From Gracilariopsis chorda (taxonomy: Eukaryota > Rhodophyta > Florideophyceae > Gracilariales > Gracilariaceae), in NCBI GenBank assembly GCA_003194525.1, contig NBIV01000005.1:558001-622000 (forward strand): a stretch of DNA of 64,000 bases, in the 5' to 3' direction. A program made the position numbers and the translations under genes. The stretch's first letter is position 1. Every line of letters begins with the position of its first letter. The notes under the pieces are model-generated. The model ran no database searches, had not been told where the DNA came from, and saw nothing but the letters and a program-made list of their open reading frames with translations. Below are positions 8,927-18,933 of this stretch, one piece after another.

Positions 8927-10792
8927 ATGGCGCGTCGAATCAGTGCGCGCGAGGCAGAAGACGCCGAAAGAAAGATTCGACAATTATGCCGAAGCGGTGC
9001 CAATCGTTACTGCGCCGACTGTGGCGACTCCTCTCCAAACTACGTCGTTCTTTCCCTAGGCACCTTTGTATGCTCCATATGCGCCGGCATTCACCGCGAC
9101 GCAAATCGTCGCGGCGTTCGGAACATTGACAGCGCCACCTTTTCAATCGACGATGCATACCGCATGCACGACCGTGGAAACGACCTTGCGAGAAAGAGAT
9201 GGATGGCTAGATGGTCACCTAGGGACTTTCCTGAGCCTCCCCCAGGCGACACGGAACGTATTCGCGAGTTTATTTGGCTCAAGTATGATGGCAGCTGGGC
9301 TTCTAAAAATATGACTGCTCCACCGTCGCGTCGTGATGATCGTGATAGACGCGACGACAGGGACAGACGTGATGACCGCGACAGGCGCGATGACCGCGAC
9401 AGACGCGATGACCGCGACAGACGCGACGATCGAGACAGACGTGATCTCGATCGTCCTCGTGACCGCTACGATCGAGAGATCAGAGATGACAGAGATTACA
9501 GGCCGCCTGCACCGCGTGGTCGCTCCGACAGGGACTATTACCCTGACAAGTCGCGTGACAGGGACTACTACGACAGAGACGATAGAGGAAGACGCTCTCG
9601 TTACGACGAATACGAAGACGAAGATGACTACCGTCGTCCAAAGGCCGACAAGAAGAAGAAAAAGAAGTCATCCAAGAAGAAAAAGTCATCCCGTTATGAA
9701 GAAGAGGAAGACTCCTCGGAGGAGGAGGACTCGGAATACGACTCGGAAGAAGACAGCGACGATTCGGACGACGACTATAAGAAACGCTCCAAGAAGTCCA
9801 AGGCGTCGAAGAAGAAGAAGAACGAAAAAAAGAAGGACCGAAAGAAGAATAAGAAGACGCCCGCTTTTGCTGGAACCATTGATGACTTGATTTCGCAGAA
9901 TAGCGCCACGCCGGCTGCTTCTATGGCGGCGGGCGCTGGTTCGGCCTCGTTTGGAAACGTTATTCAAACTCCTATGGGTCCGGCTGTTATGACGCCGCAG
10001 GGACTTATGCCACCGGCTATGGCTGCACAGATGATGCAGCGCGGTGGTATGGGCGCTATGAATGGTATGGCTGGCATGCAAGGAGGAGGCATGGGTGGCA
10101 TGGCGGGAATGAAGGGTATGCAGGGTATGGGCGCTTCTGGTATGAACGGAATGGTTGGAGGTATGGGTGGTATGGGAATGGGAACGGATATGGGCGCTGG
10201 TATGGGAGGTGGCATGGGCGGAGGCATGGGCGGAGGCATGGGCGGTAATATGGGTGGTGGTATGGGAGCAATGGGAGCTGGGATGGGCGGAATGGGAGGA
10301 GGAGGTATGGGTATGATGGGTGGTGGTATGGGATATGGTATGGGCGCAGGAAAAGCGAATGTGGGTGCGCCGCTGGCGCTGCCTGCGCCGCCTCCGAAGG
10401 ACGGCGCTGGTGGCGATGACGATGATGACGTGCTAAATGCATTAGGACCTATTCAAACTCTTAACATCAGTGATAACCCACCGCGTGCGATGGGGGCAGC
10501 TGGTATGAACGGCACCATGGGTGGCGGCGGAATGGGTATGGGTATGGGTATGGGTATGGGCATGGGTGGCGGTGCGGGTATGAATGGCATGATGGGTGGT
10601 GGCGGCATGATGAACGGAGGTATGGACGGTGGCAACATGAATGGCACCATGGGTGGAATGGATGAGACTGGTGGGGCTGGCGTGGGAGGAGGTGGCGGTA
10701 TGATGATGGGTGGTGGTGGCGGCAACGCAAATCCTTTTGGTGCGGCGGCTGCATCTGGTGGAGCATCTACCAACCCGTTTGATGACTTTTGA
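8927..10792 (+). CDS. ArfGAP zinc-finger protein with Arg/Asp, Lys/Ser/Glu and Gly/Met low-complexity regions
   Basis: The 621-residue protein starts with an ArfGAP domain (about 1-125). The zinc finger is C29-x2-C32-x16-C49-x2-C52, and the ICAGIHRD segment carries the expected arginine-finger position. By family knowledge this activates GTP hydrolysis on Arf GTPases in vesicle traffic. After the domain come about eleven RRDDRD-type repeats, a DY-rich segment, Lys-rich runs (KKKKKKSSKKKKSS), an acidic SSEEEDSEYD run, then about 200 residues of Gly/Met repeats (MGGGMGG type) and a C-terminal NPFDDF. NPF motifs bind EH-domain endocytic proteins; two NPF motifs lie in the last 30 residues. The start at 8927 was chosen because upstream frame sequence is CT-rich leader without similarity to the family. 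No intron is needed. Confidence 0.9.
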   Translation: MARRISAREAEDAERKIRQLCRSGANRYCADCGDSSPNYVVLSLGTFVCSICAGIHRDANRRGVRNIDSATFSIDDAYRMHDRGNDLARKRWMARWSPRDFPEPPPGDTERIREFIWLKYDGSWASKNMTAPPSRRDDRDRRDDRDRRDDRDRRDDRDRRDDRDRRDDRDRRDLDRPRDRYDREIRDDRDYRPPAPRGRSDRDYYPDKSRDRDYYDRDDRGRRSRYDEYEDEDDYRRPKADKKKKKKSSKKKKSSRYEEEEDSSEEEDSEYDSEEDSDDSDDDYKKRSKKSKASKKKKNEKKKDRKKNKKTPAFAGTIDDLISQNSATPAASMAAGAGSASFGNVIQTPMGPAVMTPQGLMPPAMAAQMMQRGGMGAMNGMAGMQGGGMGGMAGMKGMQGMGASGMNGMVGGMGGMGMGTDMGAGMGGGMGGGMGGGMGGNMGGGMGAMGAGMGGMGGGGMGMMGGGMGYGMGAGKANVGAPLALPAPPPKDGAGGDDDDDVLNALGPIQTLNISDNPPRAMGAAGMNGTMGGGGMGMGMGMGMGMGGGAGMNGMMGGGGMMNGGMDGGNMNGTMGGMDETGGAGVGGGGGMMMGGGGGNANPFGAAAASGGASTNPFDDF

Positions 10793-11094
10793 AAGGGAGC
10801 ATAGGTTTGGAAAATGGTAGTTGTTCGTGTGACAGGTTACTCGGCATTACCGATGTTGTTTAACAGAGCGTTTTACTTAGTTTCGGGGTGATGCCATTTG
10901 GCATGAGGCGAGCTCAAGTGCGGGTGGTGTTTTGTGTTGCGGTATGTAGCTCGTACTGAAAGCGTGACACTGTTTGTCTGTCTGCAACAGTTGCAATGGC
11001 GGTTGGGTTTTTGGAGCACGGATGGGTACGCTTCGTGTTGTGGCGTGTTGCACAAGGCGGTGTGGAGTTAGAAGTAAGAAAGAGCTGTTATTTT
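10793..11094. other. Convergent 3' spacer, ArfGAP / PH-like gene
   Basis: This 302-bp spacer lies between two stop codons and probably contains both 3' ends. No gene or repeat was recognised. Confidence 0.5.
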
Positions 11095-11658
11095 CTAGGC
11101 GGAACCACTTGCTTCGCTGGCACTGTCATCAACCTTTTCCATAATGTATTCATAGACGGAGTCAAAGTCCGGGACGGCCCTGATCTCAAGCTTGGCGCCG
11201 TCCTTGAGCGAGATGACGCAATCGGCGGCGCCGCCGATACGGCGGACGTATTTGACGCTCTGGATGTCGCGGTAGATGATCTCGGTCTGGTCCTTGCCCT
11301 GAAAGCCGCTGCTAATGGCAATGCGTCGACTGGTGAACTTGTAGCGCACCCAGGCGGCGCGCGCCACGGCGGCTATGAACGGGATGATTCCAATGACGGT
11401 TAGGATGGAGAGTGTGGGCACGATGAGTTCGTACGCGGATGGGGCCGTTTCTAGAAAGGTTGTTTCGGGTTGGAGTTTTTGCTTGTTTGCGGGGATGTTC
11501 TTTGTGGGCCTGTACCGACGCGCTTTGTTGCCCTTGCCGCTCGACGGGGAGGGGTTGGCCATTGCGGCGGCGCGGCGCGCTGGGGACGGGGTTGTGGCGC
11601 ATGTTTGGGGCGGCGAGGGTGCTCGCGGCAGAAAGGTTGATGCGGAAATGAAGGCCAT
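11095..11658 (-). CDS. PH-like domain membrane protein, probably plastid-targeted
   Basis: The protein has 187 residues. Residues 1-35 are rich in Ala, Ser, Pro and Arg with almost no acidic residues, like a plastid transit peptide. A hydrophobic segment spans about 79-103. The remainder (about 106-177: YKFTSRRIAISSGFQGKDQTE, YRDIQSVKYV, GAADCVISLKDG, LEIRAVPD) matches the pattern of bacterial-type PH (bPH/DUF304) domains, found in cyanobacterial and plant plastid proteins. Function is not known for this group. The start at 11658 gives the transit-peptide-like leader; a second Met at residue 33 would remove it. It converges with the ArfGAP gene and diverges from the STAND gene. Confidence 0.68.
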   Translation of the reverse strand: MAFISASTFLPRAPSPPQTCATTPSPARRAAAMANPSPSSGKGNKARRYRPTKNIPANKQKLQPETTFLETAPSAYELIVPTLSILTVIGIIPFIAAVARAAWVRYKFTSRRIAISSGFQGKDQTEIIYRDIQSVKYVRRIGGAADCVISLKDGAKLEIRAVPDFDSVYEYIMEKVDDSASEASGSA

Positions 11659-12446
11659 TGCGAGTGGGGATGGTGAAACGGCGGGGGGCGCAGGTGTTGG
11701 TAGCGTACATACTGTATGTTAACAATGGAAAGGGGTGGTGCAGTTGAGCTCAAACCGCACGTGCGGCTGGCAGAGGCGCAGAGACGACGAGTTGAGTGGT
11801 GGCTTTGAAATTACGACAGCACCATACGAATTGTGAGCGCAAGCGCGCTCAGCGCATGCGTGCAATTGCATGGTAGCAATTGGAGCGCGCGTTATAGCAA
11901 ATACCGGTGTGACTGTCACGCGGAGCGCTCGAGAGAAGCGCACGATGATTGGCGGACGATACGCAAAACGTTACCGAAGCGCAAGTGTGCCAGCGCGCGA
12001 ACCAAACACGCACGCCCGCGTGGTCAGCGTCTTTCCGCCGCGCGAAAGCGCGCCTCATTCTCATCCCCACGCTCCGCCCACACAGCGCTCCGCCCCCGTG
12101 GGGGGCGCGTCAAGATAACGGCGCGTGGTGAACGATCTTTCCGCCGAATCACGCTATTCGCGGATGCAATCTCTCGGCGCGTCACCCCCCCCCCCCCCCT
12201 TCAAACGGACGTTAAAACACGCGTCGCTCAACTTGCTCTGGAATCCCTTCCAATTGACGTCATCTTGTGCCACTTCATCTCGCACCAACCCCCACACCCC
12301 CCGTCCTGAGAGTCCATTACCCCACTTCCCACTCTCCCCAACAGGCACAGCAACAACAAAACACATATTATTCCCCCACGAGACCTCTGTCCTCGGTATA
12401 TATAGCTCTCCCCACGAGTGCATGCACAGCCCCACCATTGCCCGCC
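11659..12446. promoter_or_regulatory. Divergent upstream region, PH-like gene / STAND gene
   Basis: This 788-bp spacer contains a 14-C homopolymer (12185-12198) and a TATA box close to the STAND gene start. No gene was recognised in it. Confidence 0.55.
12397..12404 (+). promoter_or_regulatory. TATA box of the STAND gene
   Basis: TATATATA lies 43-50 bp upstream of the chosen ATG at 12447. This argues that the 60 in-frame codons further upstream are not translated. Confidence 0.6.
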
Positions 12447-15400
12447 ATGACCGACCCCCTCAAACGAATGTTTTCCGCCCCGCCCAACACGCTTCGCACC
12501 GCCTTTGGCGGCGTTGAATTCCGTCTCCTCCCAAGAAATCGCGTAAACCAGCGTCTAGCGCACGTCTTCGACTCCGCAAAGGCGCTCAAGCACGACCTAG
12601 ATGCATTCACAACGCTGCTCAAGGACAAGAAGCAACTCGTGCCACCGCCCGTGTGGAACGCACTAAACTCGCAAAGAGCCTCCCTCACCACTCGATACCG
12701 CCTCTTAATGGACTCCATTGTCGAGTTGGGCCGCAACAAACCGCGCGACAGACTCGCTCGAATGTGGTTTGCACCCTCCATTAAAAAGCGTGCCAATGCT
12801 CTTCATGCCGATATTCGCGATTTGAAACATACACTCTCCGACCTTGTCACCCGCCTCACCGTTCTTTCCGCCACGGAAAACCTCAAGTACCAGCTCAATC
12901 GACTCGTGTCGCACACTTCCAGGGACGGAGCTCGCTCCTCTGAGCACCGCGATGACGCTGCTACTCTTCATTCCGCCACCGCTAGTAAGCAACGACTCAC
13001 AAGTTCTTTACATGACTTGTTCTCGTTTAAGGATCAATCGCAGTCCAACCCCGGTCGCAGCTCCGATTCACTGGCCTCTCCCCGAAAAGGTGACGTGCAT
13101 CCCCTCCAAATCGACCCCAAGTCCTCTGTGGAACTGCCTGAGCAAAGCTCTGTTACAAGTGAAACCTCATCCACTTCGAATGCACCTCGCGCCCATCAAC
13201 CATGTTATTGCGCGCGTTATACGGAGCTCAACCCCGTTTCAGTCACTCTGTCAGACGCCAAGCCCGAGTCGATTGAAATCCAAACCAAGACGGCCGTACT
13301 CTCTGCTACTCAAGATGGGCGCCACTTCTTGGCCCTGCAGGGACTTCCTGGTACTGGCAAATCTGCCGTTATGCATGCGCTTCGTCATGACGATGATATC
13401 ACCGCCCATTTTAGCGACGGCGTCGTTTGGCTTTCCCTGCGATCAGGAGTCCCCGACCTTGGAGATGCAATCTCTACACTTGCAGAAGTTGTACGACTGA
13501 CGGGCGGGAAGGCGGAGGCGAAGGACATAGCTAACATGACTGATATTGAAGCCGCTGTTGAAAGGGCCGCCAAATCACTTGCAGACAAGCGATTGTTGTT
13601 GCTGCTGGATAAGAGTTGGACTGCTGGAGACGTTGGCTTCGGGCTCGTGTTCAAGCTGAGACCGCTCATTGCTTCTGAATCGGGCACCGTTGTCACATTT
13701 ATCACCGAGGACTCCCAAGCAATATGGGAAGCGCGGCGCATTAATTTCGCACCCCGAGAACCTCTAGGGGAGGAATCGTTGTACATCTTCTTGAATTATG
13801 CAGGCTTTACAAAGGAAGAGTTGTTGGATTCCGACACAGTGGAGAATCTTCGCGTTCTGCTTCTTTCATGCAATGGCCTTCCACAGGCGCTCACTATTGC
13901 CGGTAAGTCCATTGCTTATCTTGCCAAATCTGGCGCATCTCGAAAACATTCTATGCAACTTTATGTAGAGCAACATGACGGGTTGACCGATGATGATATG
14001 GATCACTCTGCTTGTATCTCTGATATCGTTGGGTATCAAGTACAGGCAACCTTACTGGTCCTCGAGCAGACTCACGATTGTATGCTGCCTTCCGGCGTGT
14101 CGTTCCATGATCTGTTCTTGGCTCTCGGTGTGGTGGAAAAGGGGCGTACCGTTCCTTTGGAAATGCTGCGCCATCTGTGGCAGTTGTCGCCTGGAATTAC
14201 TCGCACGGTTTCCAGTATGTTTGATGAAACTGGCATCGTACACTTGCTTTCGGAGTGTCATCAATCAGTTGAGGAGATTCAAATCCACGATCTTGTACAG
14301 GACTATGCTTGCAGTGAAATGACGATGGTGGACTTTACGACACTTCATGCACAACTTGTGACGTCGTATAGCTCTCTGCTTGAGGACGAAACTCATGGGT
14401 CCGACGAATGTCGAGAATGGTGGACACTTAGTCCACCAGACGGCGGTTACTTTACGAGGAACTTCGTAAGGCATCTCTACCACTCTGGTCATCGAAGCGA
14501 AATGTTGAAGTTGGTTGTGAAGCCGCAGTGGATTGTGGCTCAACTTCAGAAAGCCGGCGCCGATCAAGTTGACAATGACATTGGCTTCGTTACTGACTTT
14601 TTGACATTCAACAATTCTCTCGATGCGCAGTCACCTGAAGCACTGATTGTGGATGACTATGAGCGGATTGGTGCTGCGGCAAGACAATCCGCAGCGGCTA
14701 TCGGCAATGACTCTAAAGAAATTAGTTTCCGGCTTTACGATCGCTTACTTGCCGCAGAGAAATCCGGGAGCAACTTGAGTACGTACCTCCGCGACGTTGA
14801 GAGAAGCGCAAGCGGACCTTGGTTGAAACCCCTTCAGCCCTGTCTCGGGTCGTACAATACGTCATTGCGTAGTGTAATGCGCATTCTATCTCAGCCGAAT
14901 TGTATGGTAACTTTGGCTGGTGAAAACTACGTCGCTTGCGGCTGCACTGATGGTCAGATTGTAATGGTAGACACAAGGCGGAAAAGAGTAGTTGGGCAAT
15001 GGAGGGCTCACAGTGAATCCATTGTGTGCATGTGTCGCTCTTCCAACGGGAAGGTCTTAGTAACGGGCTCACGAGATACGACCATAAAGGTCTGGGACTG
15101 TGCTTCCAGCACGCAGATTGATGAAGTTCCACTGACTGATCAGCAAAAGGTGGCCTGTCTGGGCATTTCCCATGATGAGCAGTTTGTAATTGCCGGGTTT
15201 CATGACGGTTCTCTTCTTGTTTGGGATCTGGACAGCGGAGAAAGAGTTGCCGAAGCATTCAATATAAGAAGCCCATCTGCATTTACGCATATTGAAGTGT
15301 TGCCAGGAGAAGAGCGCTTGGTGACAGCAAGTGAAGATGGAATACTTCGCATGTGGATACTGGAGACTTCGGTGAACGCCAATGAAGATCTCGTTCTCCA

Positions 15401-16565
15401 TCTAAAAGAGGACAAGAACTGGTCTGCTGAGCACTTCTCCAATGGTGTGGACTCAATGTGCGTTCACGCAGAATCGCATATGGTTGCAGCCGCGTCAGAC
15501 AGTTGTATTCGCATTACAGACTTGCGCAATGGGTCAACCATGTCGTTTTGCGAGATCAGTAGAAATCTTGGAAGGATAACGAATATGGGATTTGACGCGA
15601 ATGGGAAGTGTATTGTGTTGGGCTCATCTGACAGAGCCGTTCATGTTCTTGATGTCGAAATGAACAGAATAATGGGCAAACCGCTCAGAGGTCACGCCCG
15701 CGGTATCAGTGGAGTAGCATTCCTTTCCGGCGGAAACCGAATCATATCTTCTGCTGCCGATGAAACTTTAAGAATTTGGGAATTTGACGACCGGCATGGG
15801 GCTGATGTACCAGGAGACCATACTGAAACCGTCAGTTGTCTTGCTATAGCGCGGGACAGCAACCTTGTGGTGTCTGGGTCTTGGGATGCAACTCTGCGCA
15901 TATGGGACATGTCGACTGGGAAACAGATCAGTGCGCCACTCACTGGTCATCGTCACAAAGTAAGCGCTGTTTCAGTATCTGCCGACGGGAAACATATCAT
16001 ATCTGGAGCTTACGATGGTAGCATTCGCGTGTGGACAGATTCAGGACTGGGCCACAAGATCTTGGGGATATTCAAAGGCCATTCAGACTGGGTATCAAGC
16101 GTTGCGATCAGTCCGGCTGGAGATACCGCCGTCAGTGCATCGTTTGATGGCACCGTCAAGATATGGGATTTGCAAATATCTGACGGCAGATATGTTGCTT
16201 TGCGTGGTCAGAAGGGTTGGGTAAGAATGGTCGAAATAACGGCGGATGGAGAGCGCGTTATTACTGCTTCACGTCACGAAGTCCGCGTCTGGAGTCTTGC
16301 AAGCGGTAACTGTATTCGCAAAGCTGAACATCCGAATGTGGCTTTTCTGTCAAAGCAAATGATGTTCAGAACTGTGGAAGAAGAAACGGATGATGAAACC
16401 GTGCAACAAACTTTTATCTGCAAAGGTTTTCAAGTTCGCTGTGGGAATGACGTATTGGCAACGCTGCCATCTTCCATAGAATGTTTCAAGTACTCCGGTA
16501 GCAATGGGACACTATGCGCTGGACTTTTGAATGGACAAGTTGCGTTCTTCAAATTGCAGTTGTGA
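12447..16565 (+). CDS. STAND-class NB-ARC NTPase with C-terminal WD40 repeats
   Basis: A single open frame of 1,372 residues. Residues 1-290 are helical and unlike known death or TIR domains. The NB-ARC begins near 280; the P-loop is GLPGTGKS (299-306), followed by LLLLLDKSW (Walker B-like) and LPQALTIAGKSIA (the GLPL position). A winged-helix part holds EIQIHDLVQDYA. About ten WD40 repeats run from about 830 to 1,290, many with GH and WD signatures (for example VTGSRDTTIKVWD, VSGSWDATLRIWD, VSASFDGTVKIWD). This is the layout of APAF1 and of many algal, fungal and bacterial signal-transducing STAND proteins. By family knowledge such proteins assemble into oligomers after ligand sensing by the repeats; the ligand is unknown. 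The Walker B core is LLLDKSW rather than the usual LLVLDDVW, so ATP hydrolysis may be weak. Confidence 0.9.
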   Translation: MTDPLKRMFSAPPNTLRTAFGGVEFRLLPRNRVNQRLAHVFDSAKALKHDLDAFTTLLKDKKQLVPPPVWNALNSQRASLTTRYRLLMDSIVELGRNKPRDRLARMWFAPSIKKRANALHADIRDLKHTLSDLVTRLTVLSATENLKYQLNRLVSHTSRDGARSSEHRDDAATLHSATASKQRLTSSLHDLFSFKDQSQSNPGRSSDSLASPRKGDVHPLQIDPKSSVELPEQSSVTSETSSTSNAPRAHQPCYCARYTELNPVSVTLSDAKPESIEIQTKTAVLSATQDGRHFLALQGLPGTGKSAVMHALRHDDDITAHFSDGVVWLSLRSGVPDLGDAISTLAEVVRLTGGKAEAKDIANMTDIEAAVERAAKSLADKRLLLLLDKSWTAGDVGFGLVFKLRPLIASESGTVVTFITEDSQAIWEARRINFAPREPLGEESLYIFLNYAGFTKEELLDSDTVENLRVLLLSCNGLPQALTIAGKSIAYLAKSGASRKHSMQLYVEQHDGLTDDDMDHSACISDIVGYQVQATLLVLEQTHDCMLPSGVSFHDLFLALGVVEKGRTVPLEMLRHLWQLSPGITRTVSSMFDETGIVHLLSECHQSVEEIQIHDLVQDYACSEMTMVDFTTLHAQLVTSYSSLLEDETHGSDECREWWTLSPPDGGYFTRNFVRHLYHSGHRSEMLKLVVKPQWIVAQLQKAGADQVDNDIGFVTDFLTFNNSLDAQSPEALIVDDYERIGAAARQSAAAIGNDSKEISFRLYDRLLAAEKSGSNLSTYLRDVERSASGPWLKPLQPCLGSYNTSLRSVMRILSQPNCMVTLAGENYVACGCTDGQIVMVDTRRKRVVGQWRAHSESIVCMCRSSNGKVLVTGSRDTTIKVWDCASSTQIDEVPLTDQQKVACLGISHDEQFVIAGFHDGSLLVWDLDSGERVAEAFNIRSPSAFTHIEVLPGEERLVTASEDGILRMWILETSVNANEDLVLHLKEDKNWSAEHFSNGVDSMCVHAESHMVAAASDSCIRITDLRNGSTMSFCEISRNLGRITNMGFDANGKCIVLGSSDRAVHVLDVEMNRIMGKPLRGHARGISGVAFLSGGNRIISSAADETLRIWEFDDRHGADVPGDHTETVSCLAIARDSNLVVSGSWDATLRIWDMSTGKQISAPLTGHRHKVSAVSVSADGKHIISGAYDGSIRVWTDSGLGHKILGIFKGHSDWVSSVAISPAGDTAVSASFDGTVKIWDLQISDGRYVALRGQKGWVRMVEITADGERVITASRHEVRVWSLASGNCIRKAEHPNVAFLSKQMMFRTVEEETDDETVQQTFICKGFQVRCGNDVLATLPSSIECFKYSGSNGTLCAGLLNGQVAFFKLQL

Positions 16566-16883
16566 CCGATGTGAGATATTAATCTTCTGTCTGCTTGAAT
16601 CAAAGGGCTTCACATTAACGACATGCGAAGCATCGGAATCAATTGCAGCACGGATGCGGTGGCTTGTGTTTCGATCAGTTTTCATGCTGACATGAGCATG
16701 CGCCACAATCTTTACACTGTAGTGACCGCCTGAGGACCTACGAAGCTGATATATCTGTAGAATGTAGTTCATCACCGTGGAGGTTGACGATAGAAAGTTT
16801 AGGATTCACAGTTCAACCAAGAATTCAATGTGTGTACTAAAATACCACCAAAATGAAACATATTTACACGGAGTTCGGTGCTT
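16566..16883. other. Convergent 3' spacer, STAND / glycosidase-like gene
   Basis: This 318-bp spacer is AT-richer than its flanks and lies between two stop codons. No gene was recognised. Confidence 0.5.
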
Positions 16884-18071
16884 TCAATGTTGTCTCGAAG
16901 TAAGACTCAGATCATGGCCAACAGTTCTTGAAAATGATGTCCAGTCTGTACCATTGCTCCGAGCAACACCGATACATGTACCGCGACCAGCGTCAACATT
17001 GTGTTGCCTTGATTTCCCAACATAGTACAAAAGAACAGATCCATTATCGAGAACAACAGCGTTTGGATGTGAAACGCCCGCATCGTCCCATTTCCCCGCT
17101 TGGCCCACATCCAAAACTAGCTTCAGAGACCCCCAATCTTGACAATCTTTGCTTTCCGTCATTGCGATTCTTCGAGTTGAAATGGAATCGACAGTCTCAA
17201 CAAACATAACGTAGGTGTCTCCTCTCTTCACAACACATGCCTGACGCACTCCGCGCTCATCGAATGACCCAGCATTTCCCGAGCCCTTCACAGCGATACC
17301 TTTCTTCTCAAAGCGCATACCATCTGAGGAAAACGCTCGTCCTACCACAAACATGTTCTGCTTCTGATCAAACGTGAAGTAGTGCATGACATACTCCTTC
17401 CCCATTTGGATAACATTAGGTCCTGCGACAAGAAGGGCATCGAAGTCATCCTCATCTCCTACGTCCAGTACGGCACCAGACGGATAAGGGCCTTCAACCC
17501 TTGAGAAATGTTCTCCGTCCTTGCTGATCGCCAGTCCAACGCGCATGCGAATGCCCTGCATTTCCTCTCCCTGGACGGCAACCTTTTCACCGTCGCCGCC
17601 GGTATAGTACATGAAATAAACCCCAGAATCAGCCCTTACTTTTGAATTGCTGTCGATGGACACATCGCCAACACTGACGTGAATGGTGTCAAAAGACCAC
17701 CACTCTTCACTATTCTGCGTCAACACAGCACCTTCATGTGGGCCTTGGACTCTTCGCCACGACAATCCGTCATCAGACAACGCGAGACCGATGAGACCAG
17801 TCAAGGTTCCCGGCGGTGAATGGGGAGTATTCTTCCAGTTGCGCGGTCGATATGTGTACCACATCGCAAAGCGGTCGGAATTGTCGGAGAGATAGCGGTG
17901 CACCACTGGAGCGGACACGGACCCTACGTTTGTTTCAGCGGGCGTAAAGACGGGACGACTGACATCGTGTTCTGGTGGTGCAACTTCGCAGCGGAACCCG
18001 TGACGTTTGCTTGCTTTCGAGGGAAGATATCGAGATCGCGGAAGGCATAGGGAAAGGAATGCGGCTGACAT
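16884..18071 (-). CDS. Five-bladed beta-propeller glycosidase-like protein (GH43/GH32-like fold)
   Basis: The protein has 395 residues from ATG at 18071. Repeated blade signatures suggest a five-bladed propeller as in GH43, GH32, GH68 and GH130 enzymes: RFAMWYTYRP, GLALSDDGLSWRRV, GVYFMYYTGG, GLAISKDGEHFSRV, GRAFSSDGMRFEKKG, DTYVMFVETVD and GSVLLYYVGKS. The repeated SxDGxxF/W motif is typical of this superfamily. Acidic residues that could be catalytic are present, but I could not assign the triad, so the reaction is unknown. The N-terminal 35 residues (Ser, Leu, Arg and Lys, few acids) could be a transit peptide. It is the last gene of the gene island. Confidence 0.7.
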   Translation of the reverse strand: MSAAFLSLCLPRSRYLPSKASKRHGFRCEVAPPEHDVSRPVFTPAETNVGSVSAPVVHRYLSDNSDRFAMWYTYRPRNWKNTPHSPPGTLTGLIGLALSDDGLSWRRVQGPHEGAVLTQNSEEWWSFDTIHVSVGDVSIDSNSKVRADSGVYFMYYTGGDGEKVAVQGEEMQGIRMRVGLAISKDGEHFSRVEGPYPSGAVLDVGDEDDFDALLVAGPNVIQMGKEYVMHYFTFDQKQNMFVVGRAFSSDGMRFEKKGIAVKGSGNAGSFDERGVRQACVVKRGDTYVMFVETVDSISTRRIAMTESKDCQDWGSLKLVLDVGQAGKWDDAGVSHPNAVVLDNGSVLLYYVGKSRQHNVDAGRGTCIGVARSNGTDWTSFSRTVGHDLSLTSRQH

Positions 18072-18890
18072 CTTGGACACAAATGCAAACCAAAAGAGGG
18101 AATTCCAAAGGTTGCCACTGCATAAGCATATGGTTTTAGGTAGTATTCCCTCTGCTATTCACGTTTGCAGTGAACCAGATTAAGCGTTTGAAGTGATGCT
18201 GATCGCTTCTGAATTCGCTTGTGTTCGAATGGCCCCAAACTGACGTATTTGGTACGCGGCACTGTGAACTACACAGGTGTTACTGAACGATCTTCTCGAA
18301 GGGATAAGCGAAGGGAATGCCAACGAGGTCTTTCGCCCGCATTAGGTATACTGAACAGCTGCCTCTTTCCAACCCGGAGCTCAGATCACAGTGCACTTTA
18401 ACCGACAACCCTCGGAATATGTTTCACAGCAGCGTTCACGTACCAACGGTAGCAGTTAAGAGTGTCTCCACCGGGGCATGCAAATCCAGAATTCATTCCA
18501 ATATAGGTAAATTGGATCGCGACACATCTCCACCCGTACTCTTCAAAGAAGTTGCCTAATCCAACACAGATGTTTTGGATTGGACCTTCACAATTTCGAG
18601 TCCGAATCTATACAATTTGGATGCGAAAAAGGCATGTTCCAATCCAACTCTTGCCCACTTGGAGACTTTCGTGCCAGTGGCGGGAGCGGTTCCCGCCACC
18701 AGAAAGCAAACACCTTGAACTCTGCCACTCCCTGCTACAGCTCAAAAGCCCACTCTTGCTTTACATTACGCAATGGGTAGCAGTTCTAAACGTGATTGTC
18801 TGGAGACGTTTTTTTCCTCCCTCCATTCACTTACACCCACAATATGGGTTCCGGCAAAGGTTAGTCAACCATCAAAACAAAATTTGCATG
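18072..18890. other. Gene-island / repeat-region boundary
   Basis: This contains the upstream region of the glycosidase-like gene and then AT-richer sequence leading into a decayed Harbinger element. Near 18,555-18,590 there is a small imperfect palindrome around TTTTGGATTGG. No gene was recognised. Confidence 0.5.
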
Positions 18891-18933
18891 CGGTGCATAT
18901 ATAGCGGCCACAGAAGATCCATTTTCTGGTGCC

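Noticed and set aside
10453-10773. Pro-rich minus-strand frame opposite the ArfGAP Gly/Met tail
   Set aside because: It is the complement of a GGN/ATG repeat, which gives Pro/Ile/His-rich frames automatically; no domain.
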